Shown: positions 53,078 through 62,708 of the stretch, one piece after another
Layout: every line of letters begins with the position of its first letter
Position numbering within the stretch: the stretch's first letter is position 1
Source: Robiginitomaculum sp.
GTDB lineage: Bacteria; Pseudomonadota; Alphaproteobacteria; Caulobacterales; Maricaulaceae
Reading direction: 5' to 3'
Length of the DNA: 64,000 nucleotides
Assembly: GCA_021776635.1 (NCBI GenBank)
Contig: JAJFFN010000020.1
Coordinates: 62,001-126,000 of the forward strand
The notes under the pieces: generated by a model
What the model saw: only the letters and a program-made list of their open reading frames with translations
Told to the model about the DNA's origin: nothing
Databases searched by the model: none
Program-made: the position numbers and the translations under genes

Positions 53078-53354
53078 TTTTATCTCCAAAGATATGAACC
53101 TAATCACACATTAGACGGCCACTCGCATGGTTACAAGTAAATGAAATCATAAAAATTTTGTATTCTGGTCCATATTTTGTAAAAAACTATAGCTCAGCCA
53201 ATTAAGGTTAAGATTATTGCCGTTTCGCGAGCATTTTAAGCAATAAATTTTATGAAAAGCTATAATTATTTAGGATTGCTACATAAATCTAGAAACTTAT
53301 CTTTTTAGCTGCATAACAATTTGTAAAAACCGCACCATTTTAATAGGTCCTGAC

Positions 53355-54572
53355 TTAGATGATCTTGGCGTCTTTTAGTGTTTGCATTTGCAGTTCGGAC
53401 ATGCCCAATAGTTCGCGGTAAATTTCGTTGTTATGCTGGCCTAAAGTTGGCCCAGTCCACCTTACCTTGCCAGGCGTTTTAGAGAATTTTGGTGCCACGT
53501 TTTGCATTTTTAAGTTCTTAAACTGAGGGTGGGCGACTTTGATAATGGCTTCACGCGCCTTAAAGTGCGGGTCGTCAAGCATGTCTGGAGCGCGGTAGAT
53601 TTTACCTTGGGGAATGCCGAATTTGTCAAGCTCTATCATCAAATTTTCAGCGTCTAGAGTGCTTGTCCACGCACCAACCAGCTTATCCAATTCGGTTTGG
53701 TTTTCGCCCCGCGCACCGTGGGTGGCATAGCGATCATCGCTGGCGAGGTCCGGTTGTCCCATGGCGGCGGCTAGTCGTGTAAATACCGTATCTTGGTTGG
53801 CCGCAATCAGCACCATCTGTCCGTCTTTGGTCGGGTAAATATTGGACGGCGCAACATTGGGCAGAATAGCTCCCGACCGCTCTCGAATATAATCAGCTTC
53901 AACATATTCGGTAATCAAACTTTCCATCATTGCTAGGACGGCCTCATAAATGGCGCTGTCTATGACTTGCCCTTCACCGGTTTTATCTTTGTGATGTAAA
54001 GCAGCCAAAGCGCCCATACAGGCAAAACTGGCAGCAAGTTGGTCGCCAATGGATATGCCCATGCGTGAAGGTGGGTTAGACGGATCGCCAACGACATAAC
54101 GCATCCCGCCCATGGCTTCACCGATAGCGCCGTAACCCGGGCGTGATGAATAGGGGCCGTCCTGACCAAAACCGGACACGCGCACCATAATCAGGCCGGG
54201 GTTTATTTTTTGCAAGACATCATAACCCAGACCCCATTTTTCCATTGTGCCTGGGCGGAAATTTTCGATGAGAATATCTGATGTGGCGACCAAATTTTTC
54301 AGGATGTCTGAGCCTGCTTTTTCACGTAAATTGAGTGTAATCGATTTTTTATTTCGAGCAATAACCGGCCACCATAATGACAGGCCATGAGGTTTTTCTC
54401 GACCCCAACCGCGCATGGGGTCGCCAATTTTTGGTTGCTCAACTTTAATAACCTCTGCGCCAAAATCACCCATCATCTGGCCACAAAACGGCCCAGCTAA
54501 GAGCTGCCCCATTTCAATGACGCGCAAGCCTTTCAAAGGGCCTGTTGCTTCTGTGTTTGTTTTTTTACGCAT
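53355..54572 (-). CDS. CaiB/BaiF family III CoA-transferase
   Basis: A 405-residue CoA-transferase that moves CoA between organic acids. Family runs are intact: GLRVIEMGQLLAGPFCGQMM, DFGAEVIKVEQPKIGDPMRG, LNLREKAGSDILKNL, PGYGAIGEAMGGMRYVVGDP and GISIGDQLAASF, whose Asp is the catalytic position. Divergent from the HMG-CoA-lyase-like gene across 92 bp, sharing its regulatory region. With the lyase and LeuCD-like pair it suggests activation and cleavage of a dicarboxylic hydroxy acid; the substrate is inferred only. Confidence 0.94.
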   Translation of the reverse strand: MRKKTNTEATGPLKGLRVIEMGQLLAGPFCGQMMGDFGAEVIKVEQPKIGDPMRGWGREKPHGLSLWWPVIARNKKSITLNLREKAGSDILKNLVATSDILIENFRPGTMEKWGLGYDVLQKINPGLIMVRVSGFGQDGPYSSRPGYGAIGEAMGGMRYVVGDPSNPPSRMGISIGDQLAASFACMGALAALHHKDKTGEGQVIDSAIYEAVLAMMESLITEYVEADYIRERSGAILPNVAPSNIYPTKDGQMVLIAANQDTVFTRLAAAMGQPDLASDDRYATHGARGENQTELDKLVGAWTSTLDAENLMIELDKFGIPQGKIYRAPDMLDDPHFKAREAIIKVAHPQFKNLKMQNVAPKFSKTPGKVRWTGPTLGQHNNEIYRELLGMSELQMQTLKDAKII

Positions 54573-54664
54573 CGGCCCGAATTCCTAAATGATATAATGA
54601 TATAATAACTTGCCTTTTATGGCACTCGCCGTTACAAAATGTCCAGCAGTATTTATGAGAGCGC

Positions 54665-55582
54665 ATGGCACAATCGGTAGAAATTTTGGAAGTCTCACCA
54701 CGTGATGGTTTGCAAAGTGAAAAAAGACCTGTTTCAACAACCGAAAAACTCAAATTAATCAATATGGCCCTTGCTGCCGGGCTGAAACGCATAGAGGTGA
54801 CGAGCTTTGTAAACCCTAAAAGGGTGCCGCAAATGGCCGATGCAGCCGAACTGGTAAAAGCGTTACCCAATCAAGCTGACGTTATTTATACGGGTATGGT
54901 TCTAAATACGCGCGGGTTTGAACGTGCGGCAGACTTGCACGACAAGGGCTGGCGCATGGATGAAATCGGATGTGTCGTGGTGTCTACTGAAACCTTCAAC
55001 CAAAAAAACCAAGGTGCAAGTGTCGATGAAACCTTGTGGCAATGGGCGGATATGGCACACCGTGCACAAGGTGAGGGTATGCGAGCACAAATCACGATTT
55101 CCAGTGCATTTGGCTGCCCTTATGAGGGCGAAGTTGCCCCACAAAGGATTGTCGACATTGCCAAGCGGGCGGCTGAGGCTGAACCCGTGGAGTTATGCTT
55201 AGCTGATTCTATTGGTGTAGCCGTGCCGTCGCAAGTGCGTGATTTATTAGGTGCAGTGTCTGATGCTGTGCCCGACATGCCACTTCGTGCCCATTTGCAC
55301 AACACACGCGGGACGGGGCTGGCAAATGCTATGGCCGCCTTAAAAGCAGGCGTAAAAACGCTAGACGCCAGTATTGGCGGTGTAGGTGGTTGTCCTTTTG
55401 CACCGCGTGCGACAGGTAATATCCCGACAGATGATCTGGTCTATATGTTGGGCCGTTCAAATATTAACACAGGGGTGTCATTAGACAAAGTGATAGAGAC
55501 GTCCCACTGGCTGGAATCTGTACTTGGCCGATTAGTGCCCTCACAAGTGGCACAGGCGGGTGGGTTTCCAAATCCAAATTAA
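54665..55582 (+). CDS. HMG-CoA-lyase-like acyl-CoA lyase
   Basis: A 305-residue TIM-barrel lyase. It shows the family's EVSPRDGLQSEK start, IEVTSFVNPKRVPQMADA, the metal-binding HLHNTRGTGLAN and GVGGCPFAPRATGNIPT with the catalytic Cys. In this context it may cleave 3-hydroxy-3-methylglutaryl-CoA or a related hydroxyacyl-CoA such as citramalyl-CoA. First gene of a plus-strand operon ending with leuD. Start directly after a 92-bp divergent gap. Confidence 0.93.
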   Translation: MAQSVEILEVSPRDGLQSEKRPVSTTEKLKLINMALAAGLKRIEVTSFVNPKRVPQMADAAELVKALPNQADVIYTGMVLNTRGFERAADLHDKGWRMDEIGCVVVSTETFNQKNQGASVDETLWQWADMAHRAQGEGMRAQITISSAFGCPYEGEVAPQRIVDIAKRAAEAEPVELCLADSIGVAVPSQVRDLLGAVSDAVPDMPLRAHLHNTRGTGLANAMAALKAGVKTLDASIGGVGGCPFAPRATGNIPTDDLVYMLGRSNINTGVSLDKVIETSHWLESVLGRLVPSQVAQAGGFPNPN

Positions 55583-55710
55583 GTGACCAGAGGATGGATT
55601 GTAGCCGTTTAGCGTCTGAACCATAGGCGAAGACACAATAAACAAGAAACAAATGTCGGTGGGAAGCCGAACACCATAACGCAATATAAAAATAATAATG
55701 GAGTGAGAGC

Positions 55711-57768
55711 ATGGGATATAGATTAGGTGTTGATGTCGGCGGGACATTTACAGATCTTTTGTTAATAGAAGAAGCTACGGGCAATACATATCGCTCAAAG
55801 GTGCCTTCAACCCCAAGCGATCCATCGCAAGCTGTGATTAACGGGACAGAACGCATTTGCGAAATGGCGGGTATTACAGCAGCAGATTTATCTTTGTTTA
55901 TGCACGGCACAACCGTGGCCACGAATGCCATATTGGAAAATAAAATTGCTAAGGTTGGTTTGATCGTGACAGATGGTTATCGCCAGGTGTTACAAATTGC
56001 TCGTTCATTGGTACCAGGTGGTTTGGCAGCATGGATTATCTGGCAACGCCCCCCAATTTTAGCGCCGCTAGAGGCCACAGTTGAGGTTAAAGAGCGTCTC
56101 GATTCCGATGGAAATGTGCTTAAGGGTATAAAAAAGAAAAATGTGAAAAAGGCCATCAAGCGTCTCAAGGAAGAAAATGTTGAAGCCGTGACAATTTGCC
56201 TATTAAACTCATTTGCAAATAACAGCCACGAAAAAGAAATAGAGGCGTTGGTGAAACGCGAAATGCCAGATATTCCCGTTTCTATATCCAGTGATATTTT
56301 ACCAGAGAAGCAAGAATATGAGCGGGCATTGACAACTGTTGCCAATTCTGCCGTGCGGCCAACAGTTGCTCAATATGTGCAAAACCTACGCAATGAATTA
56401 CGGGCCCAAAATATGAACGGTCAGATAAATTTACTGCGCTCGGACGGCGGTTTGATGTCATCGGAACAAGCCGAAGATTACCCTGTGGCCTTTCTGATGT
56501 CTGGCCCTGCTGGTGGTGTGACGGGTGCGCTCTGGGCGGCTAAGAATGCCGGTCATTCTAATATTCTAACTCTTGATATGGGCGGCACATCGACGGATGT
56601 ATCCCTGATTGAAAATGGGCAACCTCGTTTAACGCGCGATACAGAGGTCGGTGATTTAACGGTGCGTACATCATCTTTGGACGTAAAAACCGTAGGTGCG
56701 GGCGGCGGATCTATCGCCCATGTACCAGAACTGACACAGGCGCTTCGGGTGGGGCCAGAAAGCGCTGGTGCGACACCTGGGCCTGCCTGTTACGGCAATG
56801 GCGGCGAGGGGGCAACTGTGACCGATGCTAATGTTGTACTAGGTTATTTGCCAGATGCTTTGCTCGGTGGTGAAATGAAATTGGATGTAGAAGCGGCAAA
56901 AAAATCGGTGCAAGTCGTTGCTGATGCACTGGGTATTTCACTTATGGAAGCTGCGGCTGGTATCATAGATATTGTTAATGAGAATATATTTGGCGCTATC
57001 CGCCTTGTATCGGTGCAGCAAGGCTATGACAGCCGCGATTTTGCCTTGATGGGTTTTGGCGGCGGCGGGCCTTTGCAAGCCAATGCTATTGGTAAATTGG
57101 CCGGCAGCTGGCCTGTTATAATTCCGATGGCACCCGGTGTGCTCTGTGCTTACGGTGATGCGACGACAAGAATGCGCGCTGAAAAGGCCCGTTCATTTTC
57201 TTCAAGGCTTGATACTGCCGATGGCAAACACCTTGAGAAAATAATGGATGAAATGGCCAAAGAAGTCAGTGATCAACTGGTGTCCCAAGGTGTTCCAGTA
57301 ACAGAACATGAGGTTCAATTTGAAGCAGGCGTACGGTATCAAGGGCAAGGCTTTGAAGTTGTGCTGCCTATCGACCAAAAAGATTTTGCAAGCGCAGGTC
57401 TCAAGAAACTTGCAGATGATTTGCATGATGAGCATGAAAAGCTGTTTACCTTTGCCTTGGAATTACCCATTGAGTTGGTCAATCTAAGGGTGACAGTATT
57501 AGGCGCTTCACCAAATGTTACGGCGGGTCAGATACCCATTGGCGATGGGAAACCCGACAAGGCTTCCATCATCAAAACCAGTAAGGTTTGGATGGATAAC
57601 CGTGAACAAGATGCTATCATTTATGACCGTTCCAAATTAAAAGCCAAAGACAAGATCAAAGGCCCGGCTATCATAACGGAAATGGATTCAACCACATTGA
57701 TACTTTCTAATCATGCGGCGACCATCGATACATTCGGCAATATTCTCATCAATCCGGTAAAGAAATAG
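55711..57768 (+). CDS. hyuA: Hydantoinase A / oxoprolinase-type subunit
   Basis: A 685-residue ATP-dependent subunit. N-terminal GVDVGGTFTDLLLIEE and the internal LDMGGTSTDVSLIENG are phosphate-binding loops of the ASKHA fold; MHGTTVATNAILENK and GAGGGSIAHV are also typical. HyuA works with HyuB on ring amides or carboxylation of ketones. GAGTGAGAGC precedes the ATG. The HyuB gene starts 9 bp later. Substrate not assigned. Confidence 0.94.
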   Translation: MGYRLGVDVGGTFTDLLLIEEATGNTYRSKVPSTPSDPSQAVINGTERICEMAGITAADLSLFMHGTTVATNAILENKIAKVGLIVTDGYRQVLQIARSLVPGGLAAWIIWQRPPILAPLEATVEVKERLDSDGNVLKGIKKKNVKKAIKRLKEENVEAVTICLLNSFANNSHEKEIEALVKREMPDIPVSISSDILPEKQEYERALTTVANSAVRPTVAQYVQNLRNELRAQNMNGQINLLRSDGGLMSSEQAEDYPVAFLMSGPAGGVTGALWAAKNAGHSNILTLDMGGTSTDVSLIENGQPRLTRDTEVGDLTVRTSSLDVKTVGAGGGSIAHVPELTQALRVGPESAGATPGPACYGNGGEGATVTDANVVLGYLPDALLGGEMKLDVEAAKKSVQVVADALGISLMEAAAGIIDIVNENIFGAIRLVSVQQGYDSRDFALMGFGGGGPLQANAIGKLAGSWPVIIPMAPGVLCAYGDATTRMRAEKARSFSSRLDTADGKHLEKIMDEMAKEVSDQLVSQGVPVTEHEVQFEAGVRYQGQGFEVVLPIDQKDFASAGLKKLADDLHDEHEKLFTFALELPIELVNLRVTVLGASPNVTAGQIPIGDGKPDKASIIKTSKVWMDNREQDAIIYDRSKLKAKDKIKGPAIITEMDSTTLILSNHAATIDTFGNILINPVKK

Positions 57769-57777
57769 GAGGGCATC

Positions 57778-59643
57778 ATGGCTGCTACAATAAAACAAAA
57801 AAACACCAAAGCGTTCAATTCCATTGATGTTGATCCTATCACATTAGATCTCATAGAAAACGCACTTAAAAATGCGCGCGAGGAAATGGATGCAACACTT
57901 TTTCGTACTGCGATGTCGCCTGGTATCCGTGAGCAGGGTGACGCTTTTCCACTGATCGCAGACCATACGGGCCTAATGCTGGCTGGCCAGTTTGGATCCT
58001 TTATACAAGGTTTCTTGCAAAATTATGACGGCGAAATAGAAGAGGGTGATGTGATTTGGCTGTCTGATCCATATATGTGTGATGGTGCGGTTTCTCATGC
58101 CAATGACTGGTTGGTCATGATGCCTGTATTTGTTGACGACAGGCTGATGGGTTGGGGTGCAATGTTTGGCCATATGACCGATGTTGGCGGCATGGTTCCT
58201 GGCTCTTTGCCCACAAATGCCGTTTCAATTTTCCAAGAAGGTATCCGTATTCCGCCCGTAAAGCTGTTTAAAAAAGGTGTTAAAAACGATGACATTCTAA
58301 AAATAGTTTTACACCAATGCCGTATGCCGGATTGGGCAGGCGCTGATTTGAATGCCATTGTAGCGGCCTGCCGTATGGCAGAACGCCGTGTGGTCGAGAT
58401 GATTGAACGCTTTGGTGCGGATACATATATTTCCGCAACTGATAAACTATTGGCCCGCAACAAACGTGCCATGGCACACCTGATCGAAACGTCTATTGGC
58501 GAAGAACCGGTCTCGTTTGAAGATTTTGTTTGCGACGATGGGCGCGGCTTTGGCCCTTACAAGATTAAATGTACGATGTGGCGAGAAGGCGGCAAAGTTA
58601 TTTTGGACTGGGAAGGTACCGATCCGCAATCTGAGAGCTCAATCAATTTCTTGCTGAATGAGAATATGCTGAAAATGTTTTTCGGAATTTACATGATTAT
58701 GGTATTTGATCCCCAGATATTGTTCAATGATGGGTTTTATGATCTGGTTGATGTGCGTATCCCGGACGGTTCGCTGCTTAAACCAAAATTCCCTGCGGCA
58801 TTGTCGTGCCGCACCCATGCGCTTGGCCGAATTTTTGATGTTCTTGGGGCACTGCTTGGGCAACGCGCACCAGAATTTCTTTCTGCGGCTGGATTCTCGT
58901 CTAGTCCGCATTTGATGTATTCAGGAACGGATAAAAATGATGAATGGTTCCAACTGTTCCAAATTGGTTTTGGTGGTATTCCGGGGCGCCCATTTGGCGA
59001 TGGCTCGGATGGACATTCCCTTTGGCCTGGTTTTACCAATGTCCCCAATGAATTCCTAGAGGCCTATTTTCCGCTCCGTATAGAACGTTATGAAAGCATT
59101 CCAGATAGCGGCGGCGCAGGATTGTTCAGAGGTGGAAATGGTATTTCTATTCACTACCGGTTCTTGGAAAAAGGCACTATAGCCATTCATGATGACCGTT
59201 GGTTTATTTATCCTTGGGGTGTGAACGGTGGCACGCCGGGTATGCGTTCTAGGAAAATGATTGTACGTGCGGACGGAAAAGAAGAAGTTCTGCCCTCTAA
59301 ATGCGATGACATTACTGTTAATTCAGGTGATTTGTTGATTTATAATACATGGGGCGGCGGTGGCTGGGGTAACCCGCTGGAGCGTGACCCTGAACTGGTT
59401 GGCCTTGAAGTAAAGCAAGGCTTGATCAGTAACAAAGGTGCCAAACGTTTCGGCGTCGTTGTTTCCAAGTCAGGCGCGGTCGATGCCAAAGCCACAGAGA
59501 AATTACGCGCTGATATGTCTGATAGTATATGTACCGATGTGTTCAATTACGGCCCTGATCTCAAAACCTTGCGCAAAAATTGCAAGAAGGAGACCGGCTT
59601 GGATGCACCAATACAACCCGTATGGGATAAGAAAACGGCGTAA
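57778..59643 (+). CDS. hyuB: Hydantoinase B / oxoprolinase-type subunit
   Basis: A 621-residue partner of HyuA. Family runs include DPITLDLIENALKNAREEMD, LSDPYMCDGAVSHANDW, GHMTDVGGMVPGSLPTNAV, SIFQEGIRIPPVKLF and GGGGWGNPLERDPE near the end. AGGAGGGCATC before the ATG is a good ribosome-binding site. The next gene begins 6 bp after its stop. Confidence 0.94.
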   Translation: MAATIKQKNTKAFNSIDVDPITLDLIENALKNAREEMDATLFRTAMSPGIREQGDAFPLIADHTGLMLAGQFGSFIQGFLQNYDGEIEEGDVIWLSDPYMCDGAVSHANDWLVMMPVFVDDRLMGWGAMFGHMTDVGGMVPGSLPTNAVSIFQEGIRIPPVKLFKKGVKNDDILKIVLHQCRMPDWAGADLNAIVAACRMAERRVVEMIERFGADTYISATDKLLARNKRAMAHLIETSIGEEPVSFEDFVCDDGRGFGPYKIKCTMWREGGKVILDWEGTDPQSESSINFLLNENMLKMFFGIYMIMVFDPQILFNDGFYDLVDVRIPDGSLLKPKFPAALSCRTHALGRIFDVLGALLGQRAPEFLSAAGFSSSPHLMYSGTDKNDEWFQLFQIGFGGIPGRPFGDGSDGHSLWPGFTNVPNEFLEAYFPLRIERYESIPDSGGAGLFRGGNGISIHYRFLEKGTIAIHDDRWFIYPWGVNGGTPGMRSRKMIVRADGKEEVLPSKCDDITVNSGDLLIYNTWGGGGWGNPLERDPELVGLEVKQGLISNKGAKRFGVVVSKSGAVDAKATEKLRADMSDSICTDVFNYGPDLKTLRKNCKKETGLDAPIQPVWDKKTA

Positions 59644-59649
59644 ATTTTA

Positions 59650-60642
59650 ATGGCAAATAACCAAAAAATATTACTGAAAAACCGTCCTGATGCAATTCCT
59701 GTTCCTTCTGATTTTGAATTGGTAGAAACAACGGTTCCAACAGCACAGCAGGGAGAAATTCTGTGTAAAACGGAATTTCTTTCCCTAGACCCATATACGC
59801 GCGGGCAAATCAATGGGCGTCATATATCCGGTGCAATTCACCCAGGTGATATGATGCGCGGCGAAACTGTGTCTGAAATTGTGCAGTCTTATCACGCCGA
59901 TTTTAAGGTTGGTGACATTGTCAAGCATTTTGGCGGTTGGCAGAGCTATTCAATGAGCGACGGTACGGGCATGCAAAAAATAGACACCCGAATATCACCG
60001 CGCTCATTGGCGCTCGGTATTTTGGGAATGCCTGGGTTAACCGCCTATGCAGGTTTGGTGCATTTGGCGCAGCCGAAAGCAGGGGATACGGTCTTGGTGT
60101 CAGCGGCTTCAGGCGCAGTGGGTTCTATGGTTGGGCAAATCGCCAAGATTATGGGATGCCGGGTCATAGGCATAGCTGGACAAAGCCGCAAGATGGATTG
60201 GCTTACCGATGTTGCCGGATTTGACGGGTGTTTCAATTATAAAAATGAAGACCCTGCGCTTGCCATTAAACGTTTGTGCCCTGATGGTGTGGATGTCTAT
60301 TTCGACAATGTTGGCGGTGATATTTTAGATGCGTCCATGAACCAGCTCGCTCTTGGAGCCCGCGTTATTTTATGTGGTTTAATGGCGCAATATAATACGG
60401 ATAGTCCTCCACCTGGACCTAATCCTGGAACTATAATTCGCGCCCGTGCCACCGTTAAAGGTCTGGTGGTATATGATCATTTTGATAAACAGACCGCATT
60501 TTTGGATAAAGCCACAAATTGGATAAATTCGGGCCAAATAAAATTTGTCGAAGATGTCACCGAGGGTTTGGCGCATGCACCGGAAGCATTTTGTCGTTTA
60601 ATGGCGGGCGGAAATTTTGGTAAAACTATCGTGAAAATATAA
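59650..60642 (+). CDS. CurA-like NADP-dependent alkenal/one reductase
   Basis: A 330-residue zinc-free medium-chain reductase. Nucleotide-binding AASGAVGSMVGQIAKIMGCR is present, as are FLSLDPYTRGQINGR, GMPGLTAYAGL and VDVYFDNVGGDILDASMNQL, typical of the leukotriene-B4-dehydrogenase/CurA branch that reduces conjugated double bonds. It sits between hyuB and leuC with gaps of 6 and 7 bp, so it should be part of the same pathway, perhaps reducing an unsaturated intermediate. Confidence 0.92.
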   Translation: MANNQKILLKNRPDAIPVPSDFELVETTVPTAQQGEILCKTEFLSLDPYTRGQINGRHISGAIHPGDMMRGETVSEIVQSYHADFKVGDIVKHFGGWQSYSMSDGTGMQKIDTRISPRSLALGILGMPGLTAYAGLVHLAQPKAGDTVLVSAASGAVGSMVGQIAKIMGCRVIGIAGQSRKMDWLTDVAGFDGCFNYKNEDPALAIKRLCPDGVDVYFDNVGGDILDASMNQLALGARVILCGLMAQYNTDSPPPGPNPGTIIRARATVKGLVVYDHFDKQTAFLDKATNWINSGQIKFVEDVTEGLAHAPEAFCRLMAGGNFGKTIVKI

Positions 60643-60649
60643 TCTGGTT

Positions 60650-62047
60650 ATGGGAGAGCAAACGCTTTTTGATAAATTATGGCAAGCCCATAAAGTTTGC
60701 GCTTTGGACGGCGGGGAAGACTTGCTTTATATTGACCGCATTTTTTTGCACGAGCGCACGGGTGGGATAGCCCTGGTGAATATGGCAAAGGCTGAGCGCA
60801 AGGTTCGCTGCCCTACACACGTATTTGCGACTATGGACCATATTGTTGATACGCGCCCAGGTCGAAGCGATAAGACGGTTATGCCAGGCGGTGAAAACTT
60901 TATCACCATAACCCGCCGTGCCGCCAAAGACGCAGGCATAACTTTGTTCGATTTAAACGACGAACGCCAGGGCATAGTTCATGTTATCTCGCCAGAACAA
61001 GGTATTGTCTTACCAGGCTTAACAATTGTCTGTCCGGATAGTCATACATGTACCCAAGGGGCGTTCGGGGCTTTGGCCTTCGGAATAGGGTCAACAGGAG
61101 CAGAGCATGCTATGGCTACATCGACCCTTCGTTTGACCAAACCCAAATCTATGTTGGTGCATTTCGACGGCATTTTACAAGCAGGTGTGACGGCCAAGGA
61201 TATGATTTTACACTTGATACGTAAATACGGAACCGCAGGCGGGCGCGGCTATGCCATTGAATTTGCTGGCGCTACGGTGCGGGCGTTGGATATGGAAGCG
61301 CGGATGACATTGTGTAATATGGCTGTGGAGTTCGGGGCTTTTACCGGTATGGTCGCCCCTGATGAAAAAACCTATACTTGGCTTAAAAACAGACCTTATG
61401 CGCCAAAAAACGACATGTGGGATACGGCGTTAGAGTTCTGGAAACAACTCATTACAGATCCAAATGCAAAATTTGACAAGACCATAAAAATAAATGTTGG
61501 AACAATTGAACCAAGCGTTAGTTGGGGGACGAGCCCTGGGCAATCTATTTTTATTAATGAGGTTATTCCGAAGCCTACGAGCAGTGAGGATAAGAAATCT
61601 TTGGCCTATATGGGAATTGTAGCCGACCAAAAAATTACAAATTTAACAATTGACGCCGCATTTATAGGCTCATGCACCAATGCACGTTTATCAGATTTGC
61701 GCGCCGCTGCATCTGTGCTTAAAGGGCGGCGTATACACGATAATATTCGCGCCCTTTGTGTGCCGGGTTCCAGCGCCGTAAAACGCGCCGCAGAAGCAGA
61801 AGGGCTAGATATTATTTTTAAAAATGCCGGTTTTGAATGGCGAGAAAGTGGTTGCTCAATGTGTTTTTATGCAGGTGGTGAAGGTTTTGGCATGGCAAAG
61901 CGGGTCATCTCAACGACCAACCGAAATTTTGAAGGACGCCAAGGTGTAGGTGCGCGTACGCATCTTGCAAGTCCAGCTACGGTGGCTGCATCTGCCGTCA
62001 TGGGGCATATTTGCGCAGCGCAGCATTTGGGAAAAATCCATGGATAG
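60650..62047 (+). CDS. leuC: LeuC-like dehydratase, large subunit
   Basis: A 465-residue aconitase-superfamily protein with [4Fe-4S] ligands (IGSCTNARLSDLRAA and SGCSMCFYAGG) and the substrate-region VCPDSHTCTQGAFGALAFGI. The CSMC segment reads FYAGGEGF where biosynthetic LeuC usually has LAMN, and the neighbourhood is catabolic, so it may hydrate mesaconate, citraconate or a related acid rather than isopropylmaleate. The symbol is by homology. It overlaps leuD by 8 bp. Confidence 0.9.
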   Translation: MGEQTLFDKLWQAHKVCALDGGEDLLYIDRIFLHERTGGIALVNMAKAERKVRCPTHVFATMDHIVDTRPGRSDKTVMPGGENFITITRRAAKDAGITLFDLNDERQGIVHVISPEQGIVLPGLTIVCPDSHTCTQGAFGALAFGIGSTGAEHAMATSTLRLTKPKSMLVHFDGILQAGVTAKDMILHLIRKYGTAGGRGYAIEFAGATVRALDMEARMTLCNMAVEFGAFTGMVAPDEKTYTWLKNRPYAPKNDMWDTALEFWKQLITDPNAKFDKTIKINVGTIEPSVSWGTSPGQSIFINEVIPKPTSSEDKKSLAYMGIVADQKITNLTIDAAFIGSCTNARLSDLRAAASVLKGRRIHDNIRALCVPGSSAVKRAAEAEGLDIIFKNAGFEWRESGCSMCFYAGGEGFGMAKRVISTTNRNFEGRQGVGARTHLASPATVAASAVMGHICAAQHLGKIHG

Positions 62048-62639
62048 ACCCCAAAGACAGCCTTTTGAAACAGTACGTGCGAAAGCATTGCCGCTCTTGC
62101 GTGATAATGTAGATACAGACGCAATTATCCCGTCGCGGGAAATAAAAGGTGTCACAAAAACCGGACTGGCAAACGGACTTTTTGCCGGTTGGCGTTATGA
62201 AAACGGGCGGGAAATAAATTCTGATTTTTTATTAAACTGGCCGCAGTATAAAGATGTGCAAGTATTATTATCTGGTGCAAATTTTGGCTGCGGATCATCG
62301 CGAGAGCAAGCCGTCTGGGCTCTTTTTGAATATGGCTTTCGTGTAATCGTAGCAGAAAGTTTCGGCGATATTTTTTACAACAACTGTATCGCCAACGGTG
62401 TTTTGCCCATTAAACTATCAAAGTGGGGCATTGCCAAATTGGCAAAAATAGATGGAAATATCAATGTTGACCTTAATGGACAGACCATCAACGGCATTGA
62501 TTTCAAGATAAGTGCGCCGCATAAACATATGTTGGTGCAGGGGCTAGATGCGATTGACCTTACAATGGAATATATGAATAAGATTAAAGAATTTGAGCAC
62601 AGTTATTTTGCAAAAAATCCTTGGGCTCAGCTTAAATAA
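62040..62639 (+). CDS. leuD: LeuD-like dehydratase, small subunit
   Basis: A 199-residue small subunit. The ATG at 62040 (MDRPQRQPFETVRAKALPLL) overlaps the leuC stop by 8 bp; the frame continues upstream inside leuC but is not family-like. RDNVDTDAIIPSREIKG, NFGCGSSREQAVWALFEYGF and ESFGDIFYNNCIANGVLPI are typical LeuD. The last 20 bp, encoding the end AQLK and stop, are the first of four tandem copies. Substrate uncertain as for leuC. Confidence 0.92.
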   Translation: MDRPQRQPFETVRAKALPLLRDNVDTDAIIPSREIKGVTKTGLANGLFAGWRYENGREINSDFLLNWPQYKDVQVLLSGANFGCGSSREQAVWALFEYGFRVIVAESFGDIFYNNCIANGVLPIKLSKWGIAKLAKIDGNINVDLNGQTINGIDFKISAPHKHMLVQGLDAIDLTMEYMNKIKEFEHSYFAKNPWAQLK

Positions 62640-62700
62640 TATGGGCTCTGCTTAAATAATATGGGCTCAGCTTAAATAATATGGTCGCAGCTTGCATAAT
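62621..62700. repeat. 20-bp tandem repeat, four copies, over the leuD end
   Basis: Units begin at 62621, 62641, 62661 and 62681 and read (A/T)TGGGCTC(A/T)G then CTTAAATAAT; the last copy is diverged (GGTCGCAG, TTGCATAAT). The first contains the leuD C-terminus and stop codon. Probably slippage duplication in the gap between convergent genes; no spacers, so not a CRISPR. Confidence 0.9.
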
Positions 62701-62708
62701 TCCGAAGT

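Noticed and set aside
60650..62639. Certain assignment to leucine biosynthesis
   Set aside because: Enzyme family fits, but the surrounding genes are catabolic and the CSMC region differs, so the substrate is left open.
62621..62700. CRISPR-like array
   Set aside because: Units are directly adjacent with no spacers and include a gene end; simple tandem repeat.
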